Assembly (NCBI GenBank): GCA_018417955.1
Contig: JACTVC010000004.1
Location: 1,054,001 to 1,118,000, forward strand
Direction: 5' to 3'
Source: Laccaria trichodermophora
Taxonomy: Eukaryota > Basidiomycota > Agaricomycetes > Agaricales > Hydnangiaceae
DNA: 64,000 nucleotides
Positions 9,933 through 20,330 of the stretch are shown here, one piece after another. Positions within the stretch are counted from its first letter, which is position 1, and every line of letters begins with the position of its first letter. The translations under genes were made by a program, and so were the position numbers. The notes below the pieces were generated by a model. It had not been told where the DNA came from. It saw only the letters and a list, made by a program, of their open reading frames with translations, and did not search any database.

Positions 9933-11774
9933 TCACATCCCACCCCTCAAAAACATCTCCACGGGGATCGGCTTCCTCCTCAACCCACTGCTAGCGCTAC
10001 TCAACGCACTATCATCGCTCCCCGCATCACTAACCGTAGGCGTAACACTCCCCCGTCTCCTCACCCCATTCCCTTGGTGCCCGTACCCAATGATCATAAC
10101 ATCCGACCCGTGACGTCCATGCCCATATCCATATCCGCGGGGGCTAAAACTCTTCGTCGAGTATGTAGACCGACTAGGACTCTTCATCGAAATCGACGTC
10201 GGCGTTTGGGGGGCCTTGGAGTTCTTACTCCCCCTCTTCCCACCCCCAACACCTCCAAAGTACAACCTCAACTTCGCAGAAGGTCCCCTCCGTTCATGTT
10301 CCTCCCGAACGGAACCGATCGTCGACGAGGACCATTTCGATTTTAACATCGGCGAGGGAGAAGGCGAGGTGGAGGGGTCGTGAGAGGAGGTGGGAGCGTG
10401 TTCAGCGAAGGAGTCGGTAGGGCTGCAAGGGAGCGAAGGTGGATATTCACCAGCCTCCCTTTCCCCTTCCATGTGCACGTCGAACCGAAAGTCGTCCGAT
10501 TCAGAAGAAAATGAACACGCGCTGCCCCTCAAGTCCATGTCCATCTCTATATCATCCTCGTATAGCGAAAGCGAGAACACCGAACCCTGATCGTCCATTT
10601 CGAAATAGCCACAATCTGCAGGTATGCTTGAGCGTGGCGGTGGTCTGCGAGATGAGGCGGGGGTGTGTGGTGCACGGGAGTGGAAAGAGGTGGGGGAGGT
10701 GGGGAAGGGTGAAGAGAGGTGGTTCATTTCGCTGGAAGAGGAAGAAGAGAGGATGGAGGAAGACGCAGAGGAGGTGCGGACGAGGGTTGGGATGGGTGGT
10801 GGTGGGTAATTCGGTATGAAGCTTCTTCTGCTTTGTCGCTTGGCAGCCTTGGAGAAGAAGGCAGGGGAGATTGGGGAAGTGATAGGTGGAGTGAGAGGAA
10901 GTGGCTTGGAGTAGCGAATCGAGTGACGAGGGACGAACATCGATTCGGGGCGTGACGGTTTTTGATGTGTGGTGGGTGAAGTGGGGAGTGTGAGGATTTT
11001 AGAGAATTCTTTGTTGTACCATTCTGAATCGGATTCGCCTTCGTCGGATTCGTAGAATGATTCTTCTTCTGATGAAGACGATGATGGGGAAAGTGGGATG
11101 GGCCTTTCCAAGGAATTTTTGAATGGTTGTAAGAGGGATGCGGAGATGGGGCATTCGGTGTCGTTGAAAGACGTTGACGGGGAGGATCCGTTGTGCTTGG
11201 CGATGACAAGTGGCTTAATGGCTGCTCGGCGGGGATTGAACCGCGGAGAAGGGAGCGCGAACTCGTCGTCTGACGTAGACGGTGTAGGCGGCAACGTGCC
11301 GAACCGCGAACACGGGCTCGAATCTGAAGATGAGGCGGACGAGGTGGGAGAGGCGCAGGAACGAAGGGAAGTGGGAGTTGGAATGGGTGGGTGCGGGAAT
11401 TTGTAAGAAACGTCTGTGAACGTCAGCCTGAACGAGTCGGGCGATGGCACTGGGCTGGTAGGTGGACGAGGGGCAGGTCGTGGCGCGGAGAGGAGAAGGA
11501 GATCGTTTTGTGTGAAAACATCGTTGTCATCGTGGGTAACGTTATCTCGGGCGATCCGGATGTCAGACACAGAAAGATTTGCGTGCCTTCGACGTGCTTT
11601 CACGGCTAGCCCCGCGTTGGTGGCCATAGGTGACGGTGATGGGGAAGGAGACCTCGAGTGCGAGGATTCAGAAGAGGGAGCTCTGGATTGTTCGTCCTCT
11701 TCCACAATGATATGAAGAGGTTTGGAAATGTCGGTGTTACGAATACGAGAAGTGCGAGCGTGTCTTTTTAGCAT
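9933..11774 (-). CDS. Ser/Pro-rich hypothetical protein ('gene S')
   Basis: An uninterrupted frame of 613 residues beginning MLKRHARTSRIRN and ending VEMFLRGGM. No known domain was recognised. It is dominated by Ser, Pro and acidic patches (SPSPSPSP near the start, repeated PHPPIP/SSSSS runs, an acidic DEGESDSEWYNKEF segment) and looks largely disordered. The frame extends to 11,864, but the ATG at 11,774 is preferred. A GT-AG intron (donor gtaagtc at 11,842, acceptor ending 11,792) lies just upstream in the 5' leader, and a TATA-like palindrome lies at 11,944-11,961. At least four decayed or partial copies occur in this window (2,021; 28,876; 33,658; 34,100-35,110), so this seems to be the intact source or sibling copy. 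Function unknown. Confidence 0.8.
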   Translation of the reverse strand: MLKRHARTSRIRNTDISKPLHIIVEEDEQSRAPSSESSHSRSPSPSPSPMATNAGLAVKARRRHANLSVSDIRIARDNVTHDDNDVFTQNDLLLLSAPRPAPRPPTSPVPSPDSFRLTFTDVSYKFPHPPIPTPTSLRSCASPTSSASSSDSSPCSRFGTLPPTPSTSDDEFALPSPRFNPRRAAIKPLVIAKHNGSSPSTSFNDTECPISASLLQPFKNSLERPIPLSPSSSSSEEESFYESDEGESDSEWYNKEFSKILTLPTSPTTHQKPSRPESMFVPRHSIRYSKPLPLTPPITSPISPAFFSKAAKRQSRRSFIPNYPPPPIPTLVRTSSASSSILSSSSSSEMNHLSSPFPTSPTSFHSRAPHTPASSRRPPPRSSIPADCGYFEMDDQGSVFSLSLYEDDIEMDMDLRGSACSFSSESDDFRFDVHMEGEREAGEYPPSLPCSPTDSFAEHAPTSSHDPSTSPSPSPMLKSKWSSSTIGSVREEHERRGPSAKLRLYFGGVGGGKRGSKNSKAPQTPTSISMKSPSRSTYSTKSFSPRGYGYGHGRHGSDVMIIGYGHQGNGVRRRGSVTPTVSDAGSDDSALSSASSGLRRKPIPVEMFLRGGM

Positions 11775-11791
11775 GGTGTCTCGTGAAAAGA

Positions 11792-11842
11792 CTGTGGAAG
11801 AATAAATAAGAACTCGGAGCGGCGAAAAGGCGGTTGACTTAC
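11792..11842 (-). other. 5'-leader intron of gene S
   Basis: On the minus strand a GTAAGTC donor at 11,842 and a TTCCACAG acceptor ending at 11,792 bound a 51-bp intron, 17 bases before the chosen ATG. Length and splice sites match the other introns here. It is the reason for choosing the downstream start codon. Confidence 0.65.
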
Positions 11843-11943
11843 AGTGTGAAACCGTTGAACTCATAAGGAAGTCGTGTCAATATGGAGCTGAAGACAAGAG
11901 ACGGAGCCTGTGAGAGTACGAAGAAGCATTGGACATCATTCCT

Positions 11944-11961
11944 CTTGTATTTAAATACAAG
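11944..11961 (-). promoter_or_regulatory. TATA-like palindrome upstream of gene S
   Basis: CTTGTATTTAAATACAAG is a perfect 18-bp palindrome containing TATTTAAATA. It is about 100 bp upstream of the leader intron and 170 bp upstream of the ATG, a sensible TATA position. Confidence 0.5.
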
Positions 11962-12681
11962 GAGCCCATTGTCCATTGTCAGAATTGTTCGGGGAGGACA
12001 AAGGACGGCGCAACTTCCTTTTTGGGAAATCATGCGGAGTTTCAATGGCTTTGGCCCATTGTCCTCTCCCATTGTCCTACCACGCTCATAAGCGCATGTA
12101 TTGCTTCCTCTACGTAATTTTCCGACACGAGGAGACACATCGTATCATACGCGAGAATTTCGGTTGATAGCTTGAAACATTCCGGTATAGTAGCTACGAC
12201 TTGATGAACATTATATTGGTTTTGGAAAGTACTCTTCATCGATTTTGCCAATTTCCCTTCATAACATGTATTTTTTTGAGTTCTTCCATCTCAATTATCG
12301 CTCTGCAGGACGAGTACCGAGATAAGTACTTGTATCACATCCTGAAGCGCCCTCCCTTGCCACGTGGCGCATTGTTCCTCCAAAGCCTTTGGTAAACATG
12401 TACAGACTCTGTTCAGAGCGCTTCGCCGTTTGCTAAGCTTTGCTTGTGCCTAGAAAAAAGCGCGGTGGACTTCCGTCCCGTCCAGAAGACGCAGATACTG
12501 CATCAAACTTTTTTCAAAGTGTTTCAAATCTTTTCCTAATCTTTCATGCAAAACGAGCCAACTCAAGGTACTTCAAGAGGTACTTAGTCCACTGGCATTT
12601 AACGCACTACTTATCGCACTATGACATGGCTGTATTATACAAGCATACTCTCCTTCGGCATCGAAACATATTCCCAAATCC
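11962..12681. other. Intergenic, nothing recognised
   Basis: Promoter side of gene S and 3' side of the first aldo/keto reductase gene. Only short overlapping frames; no gene, repeat or RNA supported. Confidence 0.5.
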
Positions 12682-14176
12682 TCAAAGTTTCGGAGTATCC
12701 GCGAACAAAGTAGCCATCATCTCAGCGGGGTACCGATCTCCCTTGGACACGTCCGCCGCCTTGGCTATCGTCCTAACCTCCTCAACTTCCTCTGGGGTAA
12801 GCTTCACCTCCCTAGCGGCGAAGTTTTCTTTGAGATACTATAATCCCCAGCCCGTCAGTGTTTTTCCAAATGCGGTAGGAAAGCTTGCCCAGAGCGATAA
12901 ATACCTTGCTTCCTTTGGTTCCCGGAATAGGGATGATATCCTCCCCTTGAGCGAGGAGCCACGCAAGCGCGACTTGGCCCGCCGTTGCGTTATGCTTCTT
13001 GCCCAGTTCTTTGAGGCCATCAACGAGCTTTAGGATGCTTGGGAAGTTATCTCGGTATCTATCGGACAGCGCTAAGCCTTTGTCAAAACCGTATACTAGA
13101 ATGAATGATACTCACTTCGGTACGCTCTTCCTAAAATCTCCATCTTCCAACTCATCCACCGATTTCTGAAAAAAGATCACATTTATCAGATTCAAAATTT
13201 CAGGGAGAAAAAAAGGAAAGGGAGGACATACAAAACGACCCGTCAACATCCCGCGTCCCAAAGGCGAATACGCAACCACAGCTACACCAAGTTCCCTGCA
13301 CGTCTTCAGCAGTGCGATCTTCTCATCTTCAATGTCAAGCGTAAATGGCGAATATTCGACTTGAACGGCCGCGATGGGGTGAACGGCGTGAGCGCGCCGG
13401 AGGGTGTCTGATGAGATTTCGGAGAGTCCGAGGTATCTGACTTTTCCTTGTCTAGTAGCGTCATGGTATTCAATCACGCCTGAGCATAAGGAAGTTAAGG
13501 ACGGCGTACTTTACGAGTTCGGCCATTGCGCCGACAGTTGTCTACGCAGAAAAAGAAAAAAATCAGAAGATAGAGGGATTTTTTGCGCATATGCTCAGGC
13601 TCACCTCGATCGGAACGTTAACATCAGCCCTCTTCAACAGCCCATTAGTAACGTCCCTCCATCGCCTAGATAAAAAAGAAAACGCACATGGAGGTAATAC
13701 AAATCAATCGTCTCAATCCCCAGCCTCTTAAGCGACTTCTCCACAGCAGCCTTCACATACTCTGGCGTCCCATTCGCTATCCTTCCTGGCGTCCGAACGA
13801 TCCCGAACTTGGTGGCTAGGAAGATCTTATTGCGGTTACCCGTCTTTTTGAACCTGCGTGGAGTGAAAATTCCTTCCGATGAATGATGAGGAAGAGGAAG
13901 AAGAGGACGCACCATTTCCCGAGCAAATCTTCGTTATCCCCATAAATGTCAGCTGAATCCCAGAACGTACATCCTTCTTCGAGCGCTGCGTCCAATACCT
14001 TACGCCGTTCATCAACAAAAGTAGAGAATGAAAATGAAGAAAAGGGTAGTACACACCTTAAACCTCTCCTCGTCATTCTCAATAGCACCATAAAACGCCG
14101 AAAGCGCCATGAGCCCGAACCCTATAGGCGAAACGGCGTCGTTTCCGATCTTTCTGGTGTTGGTGTTGGGTGACAT
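12682..14176 (-). CDS. Aldo/keto reductase (tandem copy 1)
   Basis: Nine exons (14,176-14,057; 13,998-13,913; 13,853-13,688; 13,631-13,605; 13,541-13,510; 13,451-13,232; 13,165-13,116; 13,058-12,905; 12,837-12,682) join to 336 residues. The protein starts [11 protein letters not shown] and ends FADTPKL. It is an NADPH-dependent cytosolic oxidoreductase of the AKR superfamily, resembling the YakC/auxin-induced-like group. The catalytic tetrad is visible: Asp and Tyr in [11 protein letters not shown], Lys in FLATKFG, His in IDLYYLH. The later [19 protein letters not shown] and PIPGTK motifs complete the barrel and the cofactor site. Length is normal. Substrate cannot be told. The next gene, 0.8 kb away on the same strand, is a close paralog with the same exon pattern. 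Exon borders were placed by eye. Confidence 0.88.
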
Positions 14177-14213
14177 TGTGTGCCGTCGATGAGGTGTGGT
14201 GAAGCTAGGTTTT

Positions 14214-14256
14214 TTGCGCAATATAAATAGAAGAAAGTTGCGCGATATAAATAGAG
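14214..14256 (-). promoter_or_regulatory. Duplicated TATA module of AKR copy 1
   Basis: Two near-identical units, TTGCGCAATATAAATAG and TTGCGCGATATAAATAG (plus-strand reading), lie 40-80 bp upstream of the ATG. A related TGCAATATAAATA is found upstream of AKR copy 2. TATA role inferred from position and conservation. Confidence 0.5.
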
Positions 14257-14983
14257 GAAAGAAGATGGATGATTCAGCTCATGATCAAGACACGCGTACG
14301 CTGATCGCCGTGAAGTCGATCGGCAACATGGTGACGCGTACGATACGCTCAGCGATGATAAAAATTACCTCTTGCTCGCCGACTCGGATGGGTTTTTGTA
14401 AAGCAGAGGCTCGGAGGTGAGTCAGCGCTGTGTATGAATGTGAAGAACTTGTGCCGAACGCGTACTCACTACAGTACATCATCGTACACTGTTCAAGCTC
14501 TCCACATGCGTCCTTCAAGTTTTCGGCGTCATGAACTTAGCGCCTAAAACCTGATTTGGCGGAGAAAACGGAGGCGGAGGCACGGTGGTAGACGTATATC
14601 ACCGAGGGCACTCGCGGCGTTCTTGAATCTTTATACGTCACCGGATAGCGCCGGCCCGAATTTATTTCCAATGTCGCGGTGTATGGTATTACAGATTGAT
14701 CTCAAAGCAATCTCAAAGCTTTTGAAGCTGGTCACTAGAACTTCCATACAACAAATTCATGCTCAAGAACCAAGTCAAGCTCTTACAATTGTGGGACGAA
14801 ATTAACATGCCACACGGTTTTTGTAGCTAAGATTAAGGTGATATATTCCGTTGCGAGAAATGGGGAGATAACGTCGATATATTTTTTCCCACCGCGTATA
14901 CAGTTTGTCACAATCCACAGGCCTTTCGCATAACTACTTTACATGCTTACTCTCGTTCGGTGTCGAAAGAAATTCCCAAATCC
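14257..14983. other. Intergenic between the AKR paralogs
   Basis: No gene supported. Contains upstream sequence of AKR copy 1 and the 3' end of AKR copy 2. Parts resemble 16,560-16,900 upstream of AKR copy 2 (a shared 'gcgtccttcaag' and 'ggagaaaacggagg'), so the duplication probably included the promoter. Confidence 0.45.
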
Positions 14984-16464
14984 TCAAAGCTTCGGAGTGT
15001 CCGTAAATAAAGAATTCATCATGCCAGGGGGATACCGATCTCCCTTAAACACGTCCGCCGTCTTCGCTATCGCCCTCACCTCCTCAACCTCCTCCGGGGT
15101 AAGCTTCACCTCTCTAGCAGCATAATTTTCTTTGAGATACTATAATTCCCAGCCCGTCAGTGTTTTTCCAGACGCGGAAAGACTGCCCAAAGGGATACCT
15201 TTATTCCTTTGGTACCCGGAATAGGGATTATGTCCTCTCCTTGAGCGAGGAGCCACGCAAGTGCGACTTGTCCCGCTGTTACGTTGTGCTTCTTGCCCAG
15301 TTCTCGAAGACCGTCGACAAGCTTCAGTATGCTTGGGAAGTTATCTCGGTATCTGTTGGGCAGTGATAAGTCCAAAAGCCTTTTACAACCCTGTGTGATA
15401 GAAGTACTCACTTCGGCACATCCTTCCTGAAATCTCCATCTTCCAACTCATCGACCGATTTCTAGAAAAAAGCAAGTTGATCAGCTTCAAAAGTCTATTC
15501 CAGGGAGAAAAAAGGAAAGGTGCACGTACGAAACGACCCGTCAACATCCCGCGTCCCAAAGGCGAATACGCAACCACAGCTACACCAAGTTCCCTGCACG
15601 TCTTTAGTAGTGCGATCTTGTCATCCTCGATGTCAAGCGTAAATGGAGAGTATTCGACTTGAACGGCCGCGATGGGGTGAATGGCGTGAGCGCGCCGGAG
15701 GGTGTCTGCTGAGATTTCGGAGAGCCCGATGTATCTGACTTTTCCTTGCCTAGTGTCATGGTATCAACGTTTGAGCAAAAGGAAGCCGCAGACGGCGTAC
15801 TTTACGAGTTCTGCCATCGCGCCGACCGTGATCTATGGAGAAGAATAAAATCAGAAACTTTTGTGATACAAACCACATATACTTACCTCGATCGGAACGT
15901 TTGTGTCGGCTCTCTTCAACAGCCAATATCAGAAACGTGGATAAAGTAAAAGACAGCAACGTACATGCACGTAATACAAATCGATTGTCTCAATCCCAAG
16001 CCTCTTAATCGACTTCTCCGCAGCAGCTTTCACATATTCTGGTGTCCCATTCGCTGCACTATCTGACGTTCGGACAATCCCAAACTTGGTGGCTAGGAAA
16101 ATTTTATCGCGGTTCCCCGTCTTTCTGAACCTGCAATGAGAATTCATAATCAGCCCCGCGTACATTCACTAATAAATAGCCAGGGATGAGGAAGAAGATG
16201 CACCATTTCCCGAGCAAGTCCTCGTTATCGCCATAGATATCAGCTGTATCCCAGAACGTACAGCCTTCTTCGAGTGCTGCGTCCAATACCTGGGTGTCAC
16301 GCTGTTCAGCAACAAACGAAAAGGTAGAGATTCAAGGAAAGAGCACAAACCTTGAATCTCTCCTCGTCGTTCTCAATAGCACCATAAAACGCAGAAAGCG
16401 CCATGAGCCCAAAACCTATAGGCGAAACGGTCTCATTCCCGATCTTTCTGGTGTTTGGTGACAT
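14984..16464 (-). CDS. Aldo/keto reductase (tandem copy 2)
   Basis: Same exon pattern as the neighbour at 12,682-14,176. It starts [13 protein letters not shown] at 16,464 and ends FTDTPKL at 14,984, about 330 residues. The AKR tetrad is present: Asp and Tyr in [11 protein letters not shown], Lys in FLATKFG, His in IDLYYVH. Also visible are [12 protein letters not shown] and PIPGTKGIK for cofactor binding. It should be a cytosolic NADP-dependent carbonyl reductase of unknown substrate. It differs from copy 1 by scattered substitutions (SDSAANG for [16 protein letters not shown] for PAEMMATLF), so the duplication is not very recent. Introns are short, with normal GT-AG ends. No break was found. 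Confidence 0.87.
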
Positions 16465-16535
16465 TTGTGGTATCGACAGTGAGTGAGGCTTTGGAAAAAT
16501 TGAGAGGTGTTGAGTGATACTAAGCAAACCACTCG

Positions 16536-16551
16536 TGCAATATAAATACTT
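16536..16551 (-). promoter_or_regulatory. TATA-like element of AKR copy 2
   Basis: TGCAATATAAATACTT (plus-strand reading) lies about 75-85 bp upstream of the ATG and matches the module upstream of AKR copy 1. Confidence 0.45.
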
Positions 16552-17098
16552 GAGATGAAGGAGGACGGCCCGGTATGAATCAACCTACGACACCAATTGC
16601 TGCCTATCGGCGGACGTTGTTGCAATTGGCGCTACCGTGAACGGTGACGCACGACAGATGCTTGACAATGAGTAGGTTCTGTATGTAGCCCTTGCTCGCC
16701 GACTCGGAGGTGACTACATACAGTCAAGTTTTGCGTGTGCGTCCTTCAAGCTTTGGGCCTTGGCAAACATGTCATAGCTTGGCGTTGAGATGCGAGCTTG
16801 ACGGAGAAAACGGAGGAGGGCTAGGTGGAGGTGGAGCTAGGTGGAGGTAGAGGTGTATCACTGTGGGCACTGGCGGGCAGGGACGTGTAGGTTCTTTATC
16901 TCATCGAACGTCACTGGATTGCGATGGCCCGGGATTATGCACCTTCAACTCGCTCTTTTGCGCCTGGTCACGGCCAGGTGTCAGTTTAGAAGGATGGAGG
17001 GGGGCCAGAAACTCGGCTTTATTGAAGATGAATTGTCCGACAGCGCCACACAACTTCAAGCTTATTTTCCATGAGATAAATCAAAGGAAATTATGAAC

Positions 17099-17395
17099 CC
17101 GTGGGAGCAGACTTACCACTACAGCATTAGCAGCCTACATGTGCTCCTCCTGTAAACTCTGCATACGTTCAAGAAATTGATGAGGGGGCCCAGGGGTGAG
17201 GAGAATTTCTTGGAGGGAAAAGCCTCAATTTCTTCCGGAGTTTCAAATTCGCAAAAGAAACGACGAGCCCATAAAAATAGACTCACCACTACAGTGTGGC
17301 GGGTATCTCCTCCTCCTGTACTCTACATACATACAAGGTGAAGGCGTGAGCAAATCGAGGAGAAAGCCTCACTTCTTTCGGAGTTACAAATCCGA
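17099..17395. repeat. Imperfect tandem duplication (~175-bp unit)
   Basis: 17,099-17,260 and 17,274-17,395 share an ordered set of segments: 'gact.accactacag', 'ctcctcctgta', 'ctctcatac-like', 'ggagaaagcctca.ttctt.cggagtt'. The copies are diverged. No function seen. Confidence 0.55.
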
Positions 17396-19593
17396 GCGGG
17401 TGGCCTTGCCAAGCTCTGCCAAACACGTTGCCATCATTTGCCACAAGAAGGCCACCAACTTTTTCAAAACCCTTCTTCTCCTGAACTGCGCTACTTAGTC
17501 CTCTTACCAAACCTGCAAACGGAGTAGAAATTTTGCTTCTTATATTCGGTGAAATTGGTTGATTTATCCGACAGGAAACAGGTTCAAGAATGCCTTTTGA
17601 GTTCAAAGGTATGCCACCAAACCATCCTCGGATTTGATACGACAACGTCACCATCCCTACTTGGGATGTCCCAGTACGGTTTTTCTTGGTCCCGTGTCCT
17701 ATACTCCTGACCGCTAAAGTCATCATTCTTTGCACAGGTGACCGGACACAGTGATCTTTTCAGAGTCAGGTGCCAGCTTTTGCGACGCAACAACTACACC
17801 ATGGGTGTTGTTATAAAGGAGTGTTCGACAATCCTGTTTCCCCTCTCTCTGTTTTGTATCTTATCCTCCACCACGAGCAGCAGAACTCCTTCCCGTCAAA
17901 TGGTGGTCGGCGCCTTCTTACTTCCCATCAACGGCTCTCACCCGCGTAACACCTTTATTCATATCGGCTCACTAGCCCCTGATATAGGGATACTCTCATA
18001 CTTTCTTGCCTCAAGGACGGGAGGGTAAGACCTTCACCTCGAACATCTCCAATGAGAAGAAACACGGTTTCAGGGGTCTTCTCCAAAGCGTGGCCGCCAC
18101 TGTCTCACCATAGTATTTGCACTTCCCCCGGACGGATCTACAAAAGTGCGAGTTGATAGGCTGAGGGAACGGGAGTGTATGAAGAGCATATTGCTCGATG
18201 GGGTGGGAGGTACATGGGCGCACGGGCTTTGTTGTTGAGTCTTTTAACTTCTTTCACCTACGAATTATATCCGCTCGAAGGTTTCTTCAATCCCAAGGCT
18301 TGTGCTTGTATCTTCCGAATCAGGCTTATGTTGCCCATCGATCCGGTATGAAGCTTAGATGTGAAGCAATGACAAATCGACCTTTACGTGACACCATATG
18401 GTCGTCCTCTGATTGGCTCCGGATGGCGTTCAGGGGAAGATTTGTTACAATACAGTTGAGAACTTCGAAGATCTTGGATTTCACTTGCTGGTCGGCATTA
18501 GGTGGGTGATTTATATTTACATGTGCTACATGAAAGCTACTGAATTCGTTGTTCTGATGACTTCTCCAACGTCTCTTTTGGTAGGGTGAATTGTTGTTCC
18601 GACATTACTTGGACGTACAGAATTCAACGGAAACACCAGACAAATAGCGCTGATTGCTCGCACTGTTGACCTTTGCGGATTTTCACGGCTGACGATCCTG
18701 CCACTGCACTGAGCTACACGACGGGCCATTTATAAATCTTCTAGCGTCCACATACCGTTGTCAGGGTGCAAGTTCCCAGAGTGGTTCGACCCCACATCAG
18801 CACAGCAAATCCCCGCATTTTGATGGATTCGGTTCGTGCCCCCGCCATTTCGATTGCCGTAGACATGTGTTTAGGCGTATTTTCTTCAATCCCCCGCACG
18901 CCAACTGCAGCTTGCGGTATCATTGACCATTGGGGCTATTCGTAGGCTCAACTATTCCGCTCACACCGCGTTCTTGGCAGTTCTTGGTAAGAGACCCGGT
19001 TTATCCTTACCCCTCTGCGCTCCTCCTTTCATCGATCGCATCCAGAAGGTTTTCTCTGCGAGCTACTGATTTAAGAAGCTACGCTTTCCTTTTGTTTTGT
19101 AGCCGGTATCTCTCTTTTTTCCGATAGCTTCCGTATGTTTTCATCACTCCTCATCTCAATTCGTCCGCTGCGCCCCCTCCAGATTCCAGAAACGATTTTA
19201 CTTCGGAACCGTGATAGCTTTCTATTTTCAGGGGTATCTGGGGTACGTCCAGTCAGATTATCTCTACGATTGGTAAGATCCTGACGCCACATGATAAAAT
19301 AGGATGTTGTTTACTGTAGGCAGGGCGCATTGAGCAGAGGCTTTAACGCGCGCGCTGCTTTGGACTTTGAGTGCTAATGTCAGTCGTCCATTTCGCTTTT
19401 CAAGTTTCCTCAGCTGGCCCTTCCGTTTTCGAAGCCAAGACGGATTTCTTCAGGCTCGAACCCACGATCATCTGTCAAGGATAACTGCGGTATGCGTTTA
19501 TCAAATCATTTCTGCGAGCGCGTCATCGTTATCTCTTGCCGCCGGGATCACTTTTCTGTCAAACGCCACTCCAATGGCTCGCGCTTGACAGCT

Positions 19594-19835
19594 ATGTTGA
19601 AGGCGACATTTACACCTCATCGCGTCAAGGCGATGCAGGGCGCTTGTTTCTTTTGTCGTGCCTTGGGATTGCCGTACCTCGGTTTGATCACACACAAGTC
19701 CGTACTATCTGGCAAACTATCTTGAAGGCGACATTCACACCCCATCCAAGGCGATGCAGGCGCTTGGTTCTTTTCTCGTCCCTTGGGGTTGCCGTACGTC
19801 GTTTCGATCACAGAAGTCCCTATTATCTGGCGAAC
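19594..19835. repeat. Tandem duplication (~125-bp unit)
   Basis: Two adjacent copies begin 'ttgaaggcgacatt.acacc' (19,594 and 19,722) and end 'ctatctggc' or 'attatctggc'. About 85% similar by eye. Part of an otherwise featureless region. Confidence 0.7.
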
Positions 19836-20215
19836 CTTCATTCCTACTCGAAGCTAGCCAATGAGGATCACGAACGAGACACCGAATCGCAAGGCACATT
19901 GCCTGTCGAGCTCAACGTGCCAGCATTCATTGGAAGCTTGAATTATCCGCACCGGTCTATCCTCGTTTCTCCGATTGCGGAGGTTTTTGCATAACCCTCG
20001 CGTCATTCTGACGCGCCTAGCGGGAGAGCGTCGGCTTGTTGGCGTGATGACCATTGTCTCGTTTCTAGGCGCTACGCCCGGAGTGAATGGGAGAACTAAG
20101 AACCGCATCGACTTGGCCGCAGCACTCTCAAACAGTTCATTTGGGGGTCGACATGCCTACCATTCTCAGTGGCGTCCTACATATCGGAAAACGAGATTGG
20201 TATCAAGCTGAGCGG

Positions 20216-20330
20216 CGCCGTTTTTCTCGCGACTTCGGGTGTTTGGCTTTGGTTCTCGCGTTTTTCTTTTTGCGACTCGGGTATTTGGCTCTGGTTCTCC
20301 AGCGCCATTGTACCAGGAACAATATCATAT
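20216..20330. repeat. Short tandem duplication (~45-bp unit)
   Basis: 'gcgacttcgggtgtttggct' recurs as 'gcgactcgggtatttggctc' about 45 bases on, each followed by 'tggttctc'. No function seen. Confidence 0.6.

Noticed and set aside
17289..17735. 148-codon minus-strand frame
   Set aside because: Partly covers the diverged duplication at 17.1-17.4 kb; composition and neighbours give no support for a gene.
19536..19994. 152-codon plus-strand frame
   Set aside because: Spans the tandem duplication; the repeated peptide pieces come from the repeat, with no domain and no conserved start context.
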